Of a DNA stretch of 38,882 bases, positions 26,807 through 36,083 are shown piece after piece. This DNA comes from Gammaproteobacteria bacterium (GTDB lineage: Bacteria > Pseudomonadota > Gammaproteobacteria > SZUA-140). The stretch spans positions 1 to 38,882 of the forward strand of contig JAKISP010000039.1 in NCBI GenBank assembly GCA_021648525.1. The letters are read 5' to 3'. Position 1 is the stretch's first letter. Each line of letters begins with the position of its first letter. Position numbers and translations under genes: made by a program. The notes below the pieces were generated by a model. That model ran no database searches. It had not been told where the DNA came from and was given only the letters and a program-made list of their open reading frames with translations.

Positions 26807-27885
26807 TAGAGAGGCTGACAGAACGCCCTTACCAGCACTCCTTTATACAGGCTGTACGCTTGTTAGAGCGCTCAACGATGCTCAATAAAAAGCAAGGCAA
26901 GCGACAAGCTAACAAGCCGATTGCTCACTTCATGCCGCCGACCGCTGAGTTCTTGCGCTTTAAGACTCATCAATCGCTGGCTTTTCCCGCTTCGGAAATA
27001 AGTACCATCAGGCAGAACATCAACCATGATGATATTCACCAGTGGGAAATGATTGTTAATTTCATGGGCCTGAGCGGCAGCAGTGGCTATTTACCCTTTC
27101 ACTATACTGAAATGGCGCTACTGCGATTAAAACTCAAAGATGGCTCGATGATCGATTTCTTTGACCTCTTCAATCATCGCATCATCTCTCTATTTTACCA
27201 GTCGTCATGTAAATATAGCCTGCCGATTGAGTACGAAAGAAAACGATTTGAATCTCCAGATGAAAGCAGCAGCGATCATTTCACCCAGGCACTGCTTTCA
27301 CTGATTGGCTTTGGCACTAAAGGTGTTAAAAACCGTTTACATATAAAAGATGAATCGCTCGTCTTTTATGCAGGACTATTCAAGGAAAATGTGCGTTCCG
27401 CTTCTAGCTTAAAACAGATTTTACAGAATCATTTCTCTATTCCCGTTGAGATAGAAGATTTTATCGGGCAATGGCAGCCACTGATTGATGACGTACGCAC
27501 ACGACTTTCAGTCGAAAATAGTACCGCACAGAACAACTGCCTGGGGAAAAATGCGATATTAGGCAGTAAAGGCTGGTATGTGCAGGGGAAAATACGCATC
27601 ATACTGGGACCGCTTAATCAATCACAGCTAAGCACCTTTTCACCCGGTACCCGCACCTTAAGAGCGCTCGATGAGATTGTACAACTGTATCTGGGTATCG
27701 AACATGAATATGACTTTGTGATGCGGATTAAACGACAGGATATTCCGCAACAGGTGAGCCTCTCATCGCACCAACCAGCCGTTATTGGATGGAATACCTG
27801 GCTATCCAGCAAACCAGCAGAGAGTGATTTCGAGTACCAGAAAAAAACAGTAGACATCCCGGTTTCGCCCAGGCGACTTAATTAA
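26770..27885 (+). CDS. tssG: T6SS baseplate protein TssG
   Basis: 371-aa TssG (ImpH/VasB). It has ERPYQHSFIQAVRLLER near the N-terminus, FMGLSGSSGYLPFHYTE in the centre, and the C-terminal LDEIVQLYLGIEHEYDFVM region, all conserved in TssG. The start overlaps the end of tssF by 37 bases. It ends a tight block; a 168-base gap with a transposon-end-like repeat follows before clpV. Confidence 0.95.
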   Translation: MSTESRRKSISIIERLTERPYQHSFIQAVRLLERSTMLNKKQGKRQANKPIAHFMPPTAEFLRFKTHQSLAFPASEISTIRQNINHDDIHQWEMIVNFMGLSGSSGYLPFHYTEMALLRLKLKDGSMIDFFDLFNHRIISLFYQSSCKYSLPIEYERKRFESPDESSSDHFTQALLSLIGFGTKGVKNRLHIKDESLVFYAGLFKENVRSASSLKQILQNHFSIPVEIEDFIGQWQPLIDDVRTRLSVENSTAQNNCLGKNAILGSKGWYVQGKIRIILGPLNQSQLSTFSPGTRTLRALDEIVQLYLGIEHEYDFVMRIKRQDIPQQVSLSSHQPAVIGWNTWLSSKPAESDFEYQKKTVDIPVSPRRLN

Positions 27886-27958
27886 TCGCAATGGCGACTA
27901 AAAATCCAGCAAAATGAACTGTTTTCTTACGCCCAAATTACGATAATCATTATATAAT

Positions 27959-27990
27959 GAGACCTTTGCATGATACAGGTGCGAAAGAAA
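27959..27990. repeat. IS/MITE-end-like repeat, copy 2
   Basis: GAGACCTTTGCATGATACAGG and the following GTGCGAAAG match the left arm and loop of the palindrome at 3565-3609 with a few changes. This copy lacks the right inverted arm. Both copies follow TAA-C/TAAT-like sequence (TATAAT before this one). It sits in the tssG-clpV gap and looks like a solo decayed transposon end. Confidence 0.45.
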
Positions 27991-28053
27991 ATAGCACACG
28001 ACGCACGCTCAACCACAGACACTTTATAATATTGACTGAGAGGAATAAGTAAG

Positions 28054-30744
28054 ATGGTAACCATTGATCTCAAATCACTTGTTGGTAGATTAAACGAACC
28101 ATCTCGCAATGCGCTGGAAGGGGCGGCAGGGCTATGCCTCGGCCGCACCCACTACAATGTTGAAATTGAGCACTGGCTGCTGAAGCTGCTAGAGATACCT
28201 GATAGCGACCTTTTAGCGGTACTTGAAAAATTTGAAATCAATCTGGGGAAATTCACACAGGAGCTAAATCGCGAGTTAGACCGAATCAAGACAGGCAATA
28301 CGCGTGCACCGGCACTCTCTCCTACCATCGTTGATATCACTAAAAATGCCTGGATGCTGGCCTCTGTTGAGTATGGCCACCCTGTCGCCACGTCCGCCCA
28401 TATTCTGGCCGCACTTATGCTGGATGATGCCCTCCGAAGAAGCACCGAGCTCTCTTCGGGCGAGTTAAAGAAGATGCAACCAGAATCCCTGCGTGAAGTG
28501 CTGCGCGCCGTTGTTGGCTCCACCAGCGAATCCACCAGCGCAGCCGTTGGCGACACTTCCAGTGTAGGCAATCCAGCAGCACAGGGCATGCCAAGCAAAA
28601 CACCATCATTAGACAAGTTCACCATTAATATCACAGAGGATGCTAAGCAGGGAAAAATTGATGCGGTGCTTGGACGCGATGAAGAGATCAGGCAGATCAT
28701 CGATATTCTCACCCGCCGCCGCCAGAACAACCCCATTCTTACCGGTGAAGCAGGCGTGGGTAAAACGGCGGTAGTAGAAGGCTTTGCGCTGCGCATTGCC
28801 TCAGGCGATGTACCAACACCCTTAAAAGATGTTTGTGTACGCACACTTGATCTCGGTCTGCTACAGGCAGGTGCCAGTGTGAAAGGCGAGTTTGAAAACC
28901 GCTTAAAATCAGTGATTGCCGAAGTAAAGGCGTCGCCACAACCGATCATTTTATTTATTGATGAAGCACACACGCTGATTGGCGCAGGTGGGAAAGAGGG
29001 CCAGGGCGATGCCGCCAATCTGTTAAAACCTGCGCTCGCCAGAGGTGAGTTAAGAACGATCGCCGCAACCACCTGGGCTGAGTATAAAAAATATTTTGAA
29101 CGCGACCCCGCACTCACCAGACGTTTTCAGGTGGTTAAGATTGAAGAGCCTGATGAAGAGAAAGCGATCAACATGATGCGCGCCATTTCAATCATGCTAC
29201 AGAACCACCACGGAGTGCGTATCATGGATGATGCCATTGTCGATTCTGTCCGTTTATCCAGCCGCTACATAACCGCCCGCCAGTTGCCGGACAAATCGGT
29301 CAGCTTGCTTGATACCGCCTGCGCACGCGTCGCCTTAAGCCAGAGCGCTACACCGGCCGCTATCGAAGATACTCGCCGCAGTATTGAGCAGTGCCGAACA
29401 AATATAAAATCACTTGAACGAGAAAATGCCACCCATGGTCACTGCGAAGGGAGAATTTCAGAATTAACGACTCAGTTAGAGGGTCATACCAGTCGGCTTG
29501 AAACACAGGAAGTACAGTGGGATAAAGAGAAGGTGATGGTCGAACAGATTCATCAACGACAAAAACAGATCGAGGATGATTTTCATGCCCTGTCATTAAG
29601 CAGCCAAACACTGAACGATCAACAGACAGCCAGCCTGTTAAGCGATAGTGACCGAGATACCATCAAGGGTGAATTGCAGACACTCATGACCAGCCTGTGC
29701 GAATTGCAGGGTGAAGAACCGATGATTCAGGTTAATGTTGGCAGCCAGGCAATCGCCGAGGTTGTTGCTAACTGGACTGGCATCCCTGTTGGCAGAATGA
29801 TGTCCGATGAGATTCAGTCAATCTTAACGTTAGAACAGACGCTGGAAAAACGCGTGATCGGACAGTCTCATGCACTCAGCAGCATCGCGGAAAATATTCG
29901 CACTGCACGCGCAGGTTTAATGGACTCAAGAAAACCGATCGGGGTCTTTCTTATGGTGGGCCCGAGTGGCGTGGGTAAAACCGAATCTGCCCTCGCGCTG
30001 GCCGATACACTATACGGCGGCGAACAGAATATCACCACTATCAACATGTCTGAATTCAAGGAGGAACATAAAGTCTCGATGTTACTCGGCTCACCGCCCG
30101 GCTATGTCGGTTTCGGTGAAGGTGGGGTACTAACAGAGGCGGTGCGCAGGAAACCGTACAGCGTACTACTGCTGGATGAGATGGAAAAGGCACACCCCGG
30201 CGTACAGGATATTTTTTACAATCTGTTTGATAAAGGCACCATTAAAGATGGGGAAGGTCGAGACATCGATTTTCGCAACACCATTATCATCATGACCTCT
30301 AATGCGGGTGAAGAACATATCCGTGCAATCTGCGCTCAAAGTGAAGAGCTGCCCGATCCAGACGTACTGCTTGATAACTTTAGACCTCAACTGCTCAACC
30401 ACTTCAAACCAGCCTTTCTGGGTAGAACAACCGTTATTCCCTATTATCCACTCGACGATGAAAACTTACTGAAAATATGTAAAATCAACATGGATCGAAT
30501 CGCTAAGCGTGTCAAAGGGCACTATAATGCAACATTTAACTACCCTGAAGAGTTGCTACTACATATTGTCGCACGTAGCCAGGAGGTCGATACCGGCGCA
30601 AGAAATATTGAAAACATATTAAGCCGTACGTTATTACCTGAGATGGCAACAGAATGTTTATCACGGTTATCGAACAATCAGGAAATCAGCGACATTACCG
30701 TTGCGGTATCAGAGGATGGGCAATTCACATACACCATTTCATAA
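28054..30744 (+). CDS. tssH: T6SS sheath-recycling ATPase ClpV (TssH)
   Basis: 896-aa AAA+ unfoldase that disassembles contracted TssB/C sheaths. It has an N-terminal Clp-N domain (about 1-165), the first ATPase with Walker A GEAGVGKT (231-238) and Walker B LFIDEAHTLIGAGG, a coiled-coil middle domain (about 440-540), and the second ATPase with Walker A GPSGVGKT (636-643) and Walker B LLLDEMEKAHP. Length matches ClpV1-type proteins. A GAGGAAT ribosome site precedes ATG 28054. It is the last canonical T6SS gene of the cluster. Confidence 0.97.
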   Translation: MVTIDLKSLVGRLNEPSRNALEGAAGLCLGRTHYNVEIEHWLLKLLEIPDSDLLAVLEKFEINLGKFTQELNRELDRIKTGNTRAPALSPTIVDITKNAWMLASVEYGHPVATSAHILAALMLDDALRRSTELSSGELKKMQPESLREVLRAVVGSTSESTSAAVGDTSSVGNPAAQGMPSKTPSLDKFTINITEDAKQGKIDAVLGRDEEIRQIIDILTRRRQNNPILTGEAGVGKTAVVEGFALRIASGDVPTPLKDVCVRTLDLGLLQAGASVKGEFENRLKSVIAEVKASPQPIILFIDEAHTLIGAGGKEGQGDAANLLKPALARGELRTIAATTWAEYKKYFERDPALTRRFQVVKIEEPDEEKAINMMRAISIMLQNHHGVRIMDDAIVDSVRLSSRYITARQLPDKSVSLLDTACARVALSQSATPAAIEDTRRSIEQCRTNIKSLERENATHGHCEGRISELTTQLEGHTSRLETQEVQWDKEKVMVEQIHQRQKQIEDDFHALSLSSQTLNDQQTASLLSDSDRDTIKGELQTLMTSLCELQGEEPMIQVNVGSQAIAEVVANWTGIPVGRMMSDEIQSILTLEQTLEKRVIGQSHALSSIAENIRTARAGLMDSRKPIGVFLMVGPSGVGKTESALALADTLYGGEQNITTINMSEFKEEHKVSMLLGSPPGYVGFGEGGVLTEAVRRKPYSVLLLDEMEKAHPGVQDIFYNLFDKGTIKDGEGRDIDFRNTIIIMTSNAGEEHIRAICAQSEELPDPDVLLDNFRPQLLNHFKPAFLGRTTVIPYYPLDDENLLKICKINMDRIAKRVKGHYNATFNYPEELLLHIVARSQEVDTGARNIENILSRTLLPEMATECLSRLSNNQEISDITVAVSEDGQFTYTIS

Positions 30745-30828
30745 CGCATAATGCGCCCAGTATTTCATCATAATCCTGGGCAGTAATATGAAGCCATGCA
30801 CCACCGAAAAATGAAAGCTCTTACTTTT

Positions 30829-30857
30829 CAACACCCGTCACAGAATGACGGGTGTTG
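30829..30857. terminator. Perfect 12-bp hairpin after clpV
   Basis: CAACACCCGTCA (30829-30840) and TGACGGGTGTTG (30846-30857) are perfect 12-bp inverted repeats with a CAGAA loop, 84 bases after the clpV stop and 40 bases before the next ATG. There is no T-run on either side, so it is not a classic intrinsic terminator. It could be a weak terminator, an mRNA-stabilising stem, or an operator for the TPR genes that follow. Confidence 0.45.
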
Positions 30858-30896
30858 CTCATCTAGTCGTAAAGTACTCTCATATTAAAAACTTTT

Positions 30897-32294
30897 ATGC
30901 GCTATCTTTTAATTATCACAATAGGCCTGCTGGCATCTTCGGCGGTATATTCCTCATCTGATTCTGCTCGGGACACCCTTGCATCAGCGTTTGATAAAGC
31001 GGACCTGGCCCATCAAAATTTTTCCAGAAATTTTTATCAAAAACTATCACAGGAAGCCGTCACAAACAGCACGAACTATACAATGGCCTCTTTAGAAAGG
31101 GCGACTCAAATATTAATCGCCAATAAAGCGACCATTATAGCTGTAAATTTGATCATTAAAAATATGCCGTTATTAGCCGATAATTACGACCATCCTAAGA
31201 TAATTCAATTTATCGAAATTTTATTAGCGCAAAATGAAAAAGCCTCAGCTGAAATACTATACGGCTTAATAAAAGAAGAAGGCGACCAGCTGCTGTTCTC
31301 AAATGCATCTTACCTGTTTTCCACTTTTGAATTTAAACGAAACAGATGGAAGCAGGCATTAGAGTACCTGTCAGGCAATATCGATGAACTACCCATCGGC
31401 AACTATCATACAGCCTTGCTAATAAAAGGAATTTCACTACAACGCCAGGCACTGCATCGCAGTGCGATTGAAGCCTATGAGTTGATACCGCCATCGTCTG
31501 ACGAATACCTGGCCACCAGACTAAACCTGGCAATATCAAATATCCGCCAGGGCTGGTGGTCAGAAGGACATACGATCATCGAACAGGCGTTAAGCCACCC
31601 GGAAGCGCAAAAAAACAATGAAGCCATTAACCGCATCTACTTAACACTAGGGTATTCACTGATAAAGCAGCAATACTTTAGAAATGCGAGAGACACCTTT
31701 AGAAATATCACTATTGATAGCAGACACACCAATAGAGCCCTGCTAGGCATTGCTTTAGCCGCAGCAAGCCAGGAGGATTACAGCGGCGCACTCAGCGTGA
31801 TCAGCACGCTCAAAGAAAAGCAATCCTATGATCTACCCACCGATGAATCATACCTGCTTTTACCCTACTTTTATGAAAAACTATCTCAGTCAGCCACCGC
31901 ATCTGCTGGCTACTTTGAGGCAATCACTTACTACCAGGAAAAAATAGAAGCAATCGAGGCAACCATTCAAACCAGCACACCACACAGGAAAGAGCTAAAC
32001 CACACAGGTGACACGATATACATTAGCAAGATTCCCATTAAAACATCACCCGATGTGCCTAAATTTTTAATAGACAACTACCGATCACTCGACAACTACA
32101 GTCTGCATGTTAAAAAAATCAACAACAAAGCACTAACGATAGAATTTGAACTGTTAAAGGAAAAATACGAGGCCACTATCACAAAAATGATCAATACGGT
32201 TCTTGAGCAACGAATCGTTCATCTGAATAGCTATATGGATCAGGCCCGGTACGGGCTGGCAAGGCTATATGATAGCAACCTGGAACGTCATTAA
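30897..32294 (+). CDS. Periplasmic TPR protein, GltC-like
   Basis: 465-aa exported protein. Signal peptide at about 1-19 (MRYLLIITIGLLASSAVYS) with small residues before the cleavage site. The mature part is helical with TPR-like units (for example YHTALLIKGISLQRQALHRS at about 165-190, and INRIYLTLGYSLIKQQYFRN further on), followed by a more polar C-terminal tail. No enzymatic motif is visible. It is the first of four overlapping genes for exported proteins. Soluble and lipidated TPR proteins accompany AglRQS/AgmX-type motors in Myxococcus (GltC, GltD, GltE), and the same types are present here. The GltC label reflects size and context only. Confidence 0.75.
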   Translation: MRYLLIITIGLLASSAVYSSSDSARDTLASAFDKADLAHQNFSRNFYQKLSQEAVTNSTNYTMASLERATQILIANKATIIAVNLIIKNMPLLADNYDHPKIIQFIEILLAQNEKASAEILYGLIKEEGDQLLFSNASYLFSTFEFKRNRWKQALEYLSGNIDELPIGNYHTALLIKGISLQRQALHRSAIEAYELIPPSSDEYLATRLNLAISNIRQGWWSEGHTIIEQALSHPEAQKNNEAINRIYLTLGYSLIKQQYFRNARDTFRNITIDSRHTNRALLGIALAAASQEDYSGALSVISTLKEKQSYDLPTDESYLLLPYFYEKLSQSATASAGYFEAITYYQEKIEAIEATIQTSTPHRKELNHTGDTIYISKIPIKTSPDVPKFLIDNYRSLDNYSLHVKKINNKALTIEFELLKEKYEATITKMINTVLEQRIVHLNSYMDQARYGLARLYDSNLERH

Positions 32295-35107
32295 TGTTAA
32301 TCCGAAATATCATCATCGCAGTTGCATCCATTGCCCTGTTATCGTCCTGTGCAAACACAGATACCAAACAAGCAACATTGCATGATATTGACAGGGGTGG
32401 CGAACAGAAAAAACACCAGGAAAGCGCTGTCACAACAAAGTCAGATGATGACATCCGCTCTGCTTATGAAAATTATCTGAAACACGCCTCAAAAAATGAC
32501 AAATCCAGAATCAACGCGCTCACCCGTCTGGCTGAGCTTGAATTTGAGTTATCTGAAGAAATACTCAAAAATAATGAGGATGAAGTACTGCTAAACAACC
32601 AGCTATACAATGAAAAACTCGATAGAACCATCAGCCTGCTGAACACCACTTTACAGGACTACCCCGGTACAAAAGGCAATGACAAAGCGCTCTACCAGCT
32701 AGCAAAAGCTTACGATCAAAAAGGTGAAATAGCATTAAGCTATACGACGATGGAGAAATTAGCCAGTCTCCATCCAAAATCAAAGCACTACATTGAAATC
32801 CAGTTTCGTCTAGCTGAAGCCGCATTTAGCAAAAAACGGTACACCGTCGCTGAAGATAAGTACACTGAAGTCATTGGATCAAGAAAAAATAATATCTTTT
32901 ACGAGAAGTCACTCTACAAACGGGGCTGGTCAAGATTCAAGCAAGGGTTTCACACTGAAGCCATCGATGATTTCTCTCATGTCATTAACCTGAATAAATT
33001 CGATGATTACGAAAGCTTAACGCCCTCAAAAAAAGGTTTATTTGATGAATATTTTCGTGCCATCGGCCTCTCTTTTTCATACATGGACGGCGCCGAATCA
33101 CTCAATAATTATTTCAGCGGAAGCAGTGAATTTAAGCAGCTCTATTATGCCTACCGCAGTCTTAGCGAGTTATACCTGAAAGAGGATCGAAACAGCGACG
33201 CGGTAAATGCATTAAATAATTTCGCGCAGAATAACCCATACTCACCTCACGCACCGATAGCGTTATTAAAAACCATTGAAATATGGAAATCAGCAGGTTT
33301 TGCTGCCCAGGCAAATATGACGTTAGAAGCATTCTACACCAACTACCAACCCAACAGCACTTATTGGAATAACCATGCAAATATCAACATTAAAATCTTC
33401 AATCAAGTACAGAATACTTTAAAAGCTCACATATTAACCATCACTGCCAACCATCATCAGCAATACCTGAAGAGCCGTAGCCAGGTTGAGTACCTCCAGG
33501 CAGAACGATGGTATAAAAACTACCTGAAACATTACCGCTCATCATCGAGGAAAGATAATGTTCATTTTTTATACGCCTCATTACTTGCTGAAAGTAAGCA
33601 GTATGCTAATGCATTTCAGCAGTATGAACTCGCCGCGTATGATGAAAATATTATTATCAACAAAAATGCAGCCTATGAAACCATTTTGCTAAGCGCTGAA
33701 TTAATGGCTTTAAATAGTAATTCCCCCCACCAGACAACGCGCTGGATCGATAAATTGATCCATTACTCAACACTGTATAGCCAGCAATATGCTACTGATA
33801 CAAAAACCATCAGTATTATTTCGCATGCCAGTGAAACTGCATATAAAGATAAGCGTTACAATGCAACCATTGAATTAGCAGCGCTAATAGCAGGAACAGG
33901 AAACCTGGCATCAGGGCTAGTAGACAACATTAATGCCCTGAAGGCTCATTCATATATCAAGCTTAATCAATACCAGAGCGCAGAAGATATTTATCGCGCA
34001 CTGTTAAAAAGTGACCATCTAACCTTAAGCCAGCAATCCTCATTTTTTGATGGCCTGGCACTGTCAATTTATTATCAGGGGAAAATGGCAGCGGACAAAG
34101 GTAACCTGGATGAGGCCATTCAGCACTACGCACGAGTAAATCACTCGGCACCTAAAAACCCAACCGCAGCAACAGGTTTATATAACGCCATCACATTATC
34201 GATGACCAAAGAGTACTGGCAACAAGCCATTGGCTTTATAAAACGCTTCCAGGATCAATTTCCACACCACCAGCATTCACGGGATGTTTCAAAAAAACTG
34301 ACCATTATATATTTGAACTCAGAGCAAAACATTGCAGCCGCTCGTGAACTTGAAAAACTGTCAAAACCAGGACAGGATCAGGAATACAGTATCGCCGCAC
34401 TGTGGAAAGCGGGTGAGCTTTACGAAGCCAATAAAGACTATCACTCGGCCATTCGCACCTACACCCAGTTTTCAGAGACCTATACCCGACAGTTTTTACA
34501 ACAAATGGAAGCCATGATGAAACTGGTGGTACTTAACAGACTCATCGACGACACCGATAGAGAAAGCGCGTGGCATAAAAGGATTATTCAAGTAGATAAA
34601 ATGACGACTTCATCGTTAAAAACAGAAAGAACGATGTTTATCGCATCAACCGCAGCACTCCATTTGGCAGAAAAAAGCCATCTTGAATTCTCCAGCATAA
34701 AACTGGTACTACCGCTAAAAAGGCATTTAAAATTGAAAAAGGCAGCGATGCAAAAGGCCGTTAATCTCTACGCGAGAGCCGCCTCCTACAGCGCGATAGA
34801 AACCACCACCGAAGCCACCCATCAAATTGGCAATATATTTAATGAATTTAGCCGAGCATTGCTACAGTCAGAACGTCCCAAAGAGTTAAATAAAGATGAG
34901 TTAGAGCAGTACCAGTTTTTACTCGAAGACCAGTCATTTCCCTTTGAAGAGAAGGCAATTGAATTTTACGAAACAAATCTGGCCCATATAACAGACGGTA
35001 TTTATGATGAATGGGTGAAAAAGAGCCATGATCAATTAAGGCATTTATTCCCAGTGCGCTACCAGCGCGAGGCCATGCTCGATGGATACATCAATGTATT
35101 ACACTAA
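32294..35107 (+). CDS. Large TPR outer-membrane lipoprotein, GltD-like
   Basis: 937-aa lipoprotein. The signal ends in the lipobox LLSSC (C19), with Ala at +2 favouring outer-membrane sorting. The mature protein is an array of TPR-like repeats through most of its length (for example ALYQLAKAYDQKGEIALSY, EKSLYKRGWSRFKQGFHTEA and AALWKAGELYEANKDYHSA), resembling YbgF/BamD-type and Glt TPR proteins that scaffold envelope complexes. Its ATG overlaps the stop of the preceding TPR gene by one base (TAATG), and the next lipoprotein gene starts 26 bases before its stop. It is likely the main periplasmic/outer-membrane scaffold of the motor-associated complex. The assignment to GltD is by size and neighbours. 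Confidence 0.78.
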   Translation: MLIRNIIIAVASIALLSSCANTDTKQATLHDIDRGGEQKKHQESAVTTKSDDDIRSAYENYLKHASKNDKSRINALTRLAELEFELSEEILKNNEDEVLLNNQLYNEKLDRTISLLNTTLQDYPGTKGNDKALYQLAKAYDQKGEIALSYTTMEKLASLHPKSKHYIEIQFRLAEAAFSKKRYTVAEDKYTEVIGSRKNNIFYEKSLYKRGWSRFKQGFHTEAIDDFSHVINLNKFDDYESLTPSKKGLFDEYFRAIGLSFSYMDGAESLNNYFSGSSEFKQLYYAYRSLSELYLKEDRNSDAVNALNNFAQNNPYSPHAPIALLKTIEIWKSAGFAAQANMTLEAFYTNYQPNSTYWNNHANINIKIFNQVQNTLKAHILTITANHHQQYLKSRSQVEYLQAERWYKNYLKHYRSSSRKDNVHFLYASLLAESKQYANAFQQYELAAYDENIIINKNAAYETILLSAELMALNSNSPHQTTRWIDKLIHYSTLYSQQYATDTKTISIISHASETAYKDKRYNATIELAALIAGTGNLASGLVDNINALKAHSYIKLNQYQSAEDIYRALLKSDHLTLSQQSSFFDGLALSIYYQGKMAADKGNLDEAIQHYARVNHSAPKNPTAATGLYNAITLSMTKEYWQQAIGFIKRFQDQFPHHQHSRDVSKKLTIIYLNSEQNIAAARELEKLSKPGQDQEYSIAALWKAGELYEANKDYHSAIRTYTQFSETYTRQFLQQMEAMMKLVVLNRLIDDTDRESAWHKRIIQVDKMTTSSLKTERTMFIASTAALHLAEKSHLEFSSIKLVLPLKRHLKLKKAAMQKAVNLYARAASYSAIETTTEATHQIGNIFNEFSRALLQSERPKELNKDELEQYQFLLEDQSFPFEEKAIEFYETNLAHITDGIYDEWVKKSHDQLRHLFPVRYQREAMLDGYINVLH

Positions 35108-35684
35108 ACCCCTGTCAATCATCTTATTGCTATTAATAGCAGGGTGTAGCACATCACCCTCTAAGCAAATTCTAAAACAGGGAGGGGACTCCACCAGCAT
35201 TTCAGATACTGAAATATCACTCTACCGCCAGGCTATTACCGAGCTTAGCGACAACCATTTAGATAAAGCGACAACGAGTTTTCTAAAAATGAGCAAGACC
35301 AAGCCTGATCTTGCTGGGCCCTGGGCTAATCTTGCTCTCATCTACATAAAAAAACAACAATATGAAAAGGCAAATAATGCCGTTAAGACTGCACTTACAA
35401 ATAACCCGGACATGCCCCATGCGCTTAATCTCGCAGGCGTCATTGCAGAACAAGATGGCCGTATTGATGATGCGAGGGGGTTTTATGAAAAAGCGCTAAC
35501 CAACAAGCCTGATTATGCGATCGCACATTACAATCTAGCCTTGCTCTTTGATGTCTATCTACAGGATATTGCCAGTGCGCTGCCACATTACCAACGCTAT
35601 CTGGCATTGACGGGCGGCAAAGATAAAAACACCGCACTGTGGGTCAAAGAATTAAAATTCAACCTGGAGAATAATGGCTCATGA
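35082..35684 (+). CDS. Small TPR outer-membrane lipoprotein, GltE-like
   Basis: 200-aa lipoprotein with lipobox LIAGC (C22; Ser at +2 favours the outer membrane). About three TPRs fill residues 75-185 (PWANLALIYIKKQQYEKA, HALNLAGVIAEQDGRIDDA and AHYNLALLFDVYLQDIASA). ATG 35082 lies inside the preceding gene; ATG 35094 would remove four residues and leave the signal intact. The protein is of the PilF/NlpI/GltE type: small outer-membrane TPR adaptors for secretin, peptidoglycan-enzyme or gliding complexes. Context links it to the motor cassette upstream of tssA. Confidence 0.8.
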   Translation: MDTSMYYTKPLSIILLLLIAGCSTSPSKQILKQGGDSTSISDTEISLYRQAITELSDNHLDKATTSFLKMSKTKPDLAGPWANLALIYIKKQQYEKANNAVKTALTNNPDMPHALNLAGVIAEQDGRIDDARGFYEKALTNKPDYAIAHYNLALLFDVYLQDIASALPHYQRYLALTGGKDKNTALWVKELKFNLENNGS

Positions 35685-35923
35685 ACATAGCGCTTTTAGT
35701 TTTCACCACTGTATTAATGACGTTCACAAGCGCAGCCATTGCTGAAGATGCTGTGGAACTTGAAACCACCTTTATCAAGGGCAATAAAGAGCTGCCACAG
35801 ATCATCTATATCGTTCCCTGGCAATCGATAGAGAAGATCAATACCAGACAGGAGAAGCTCGTATTGCATAGCCTTTTTGGCGATATTTTTGATCCTGTCA
35901 CTTCAAAAGCGCTAGCGCATTAA
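35681..35923 (+). CDS. 80-aa exported protein of unknown function
   Basis: Small protein with a clear signal peptide (about 1-21, ending SAAIA) and a mature part of about 59 residues that contains ELETTFIKGNKELPQIIYIV. No domain recognised. It overlaps the TPR lipoprotein gene by four bases (ATGA), so it belongs to that operon. I have an impression that short proteins with a similar GN-x-ELP-x-x-x-YIVPW segment follow TPR genes next to ExbB/ExbD cassettes in other gammaproteobacteria, but could not check it. It may be a periplasmic accessory of the TPR/TonB-like complex. Confidence 0.7.
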   Translation: MNIALLVFTTVLMTFTSAAIAEDAVELETTFIKGNKELPQIIYIVPWQSIEKINTRQEKLVLHSLFGDIFDPVTSKALAH

Positions 35924-36005
35924 ATCTGATACGCCGATCTTTTAAATGATCTATCTACGACCAGAATGGCACAGTCAGCAATCAAAATTCTGAGCATCTG
36001 AATCA

Positions 36006-36037
36006 ATTATCACTATACTACTCATCCCATTATCACT
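36006..36037. repeat. Direct repeat ATTATCACT upstream of the SET gene
   Basis: ATTATCACT occurs at 36006-36014 and 36029-36037, 23 bases apart (about two helical turns), with a TATACT hexamer (36014-36019) between. Such spacing suits a dimeric regulator site or a chance repeat in AT-rich sequence. Confidence 0.25.
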
Positions 36038-36083
36038 TTGCTAAGATAGCCACATACATCAGGCAACCACATGGACATTTACT

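Noticed and set aside
28152-29117. 321-aa open frame antisense to clpV
   Set aside because: The plus strand here encodes the intact ClpV N-terminal domain and first Walker A motif; the antisense frame is low-complexity and has no ribosome site.
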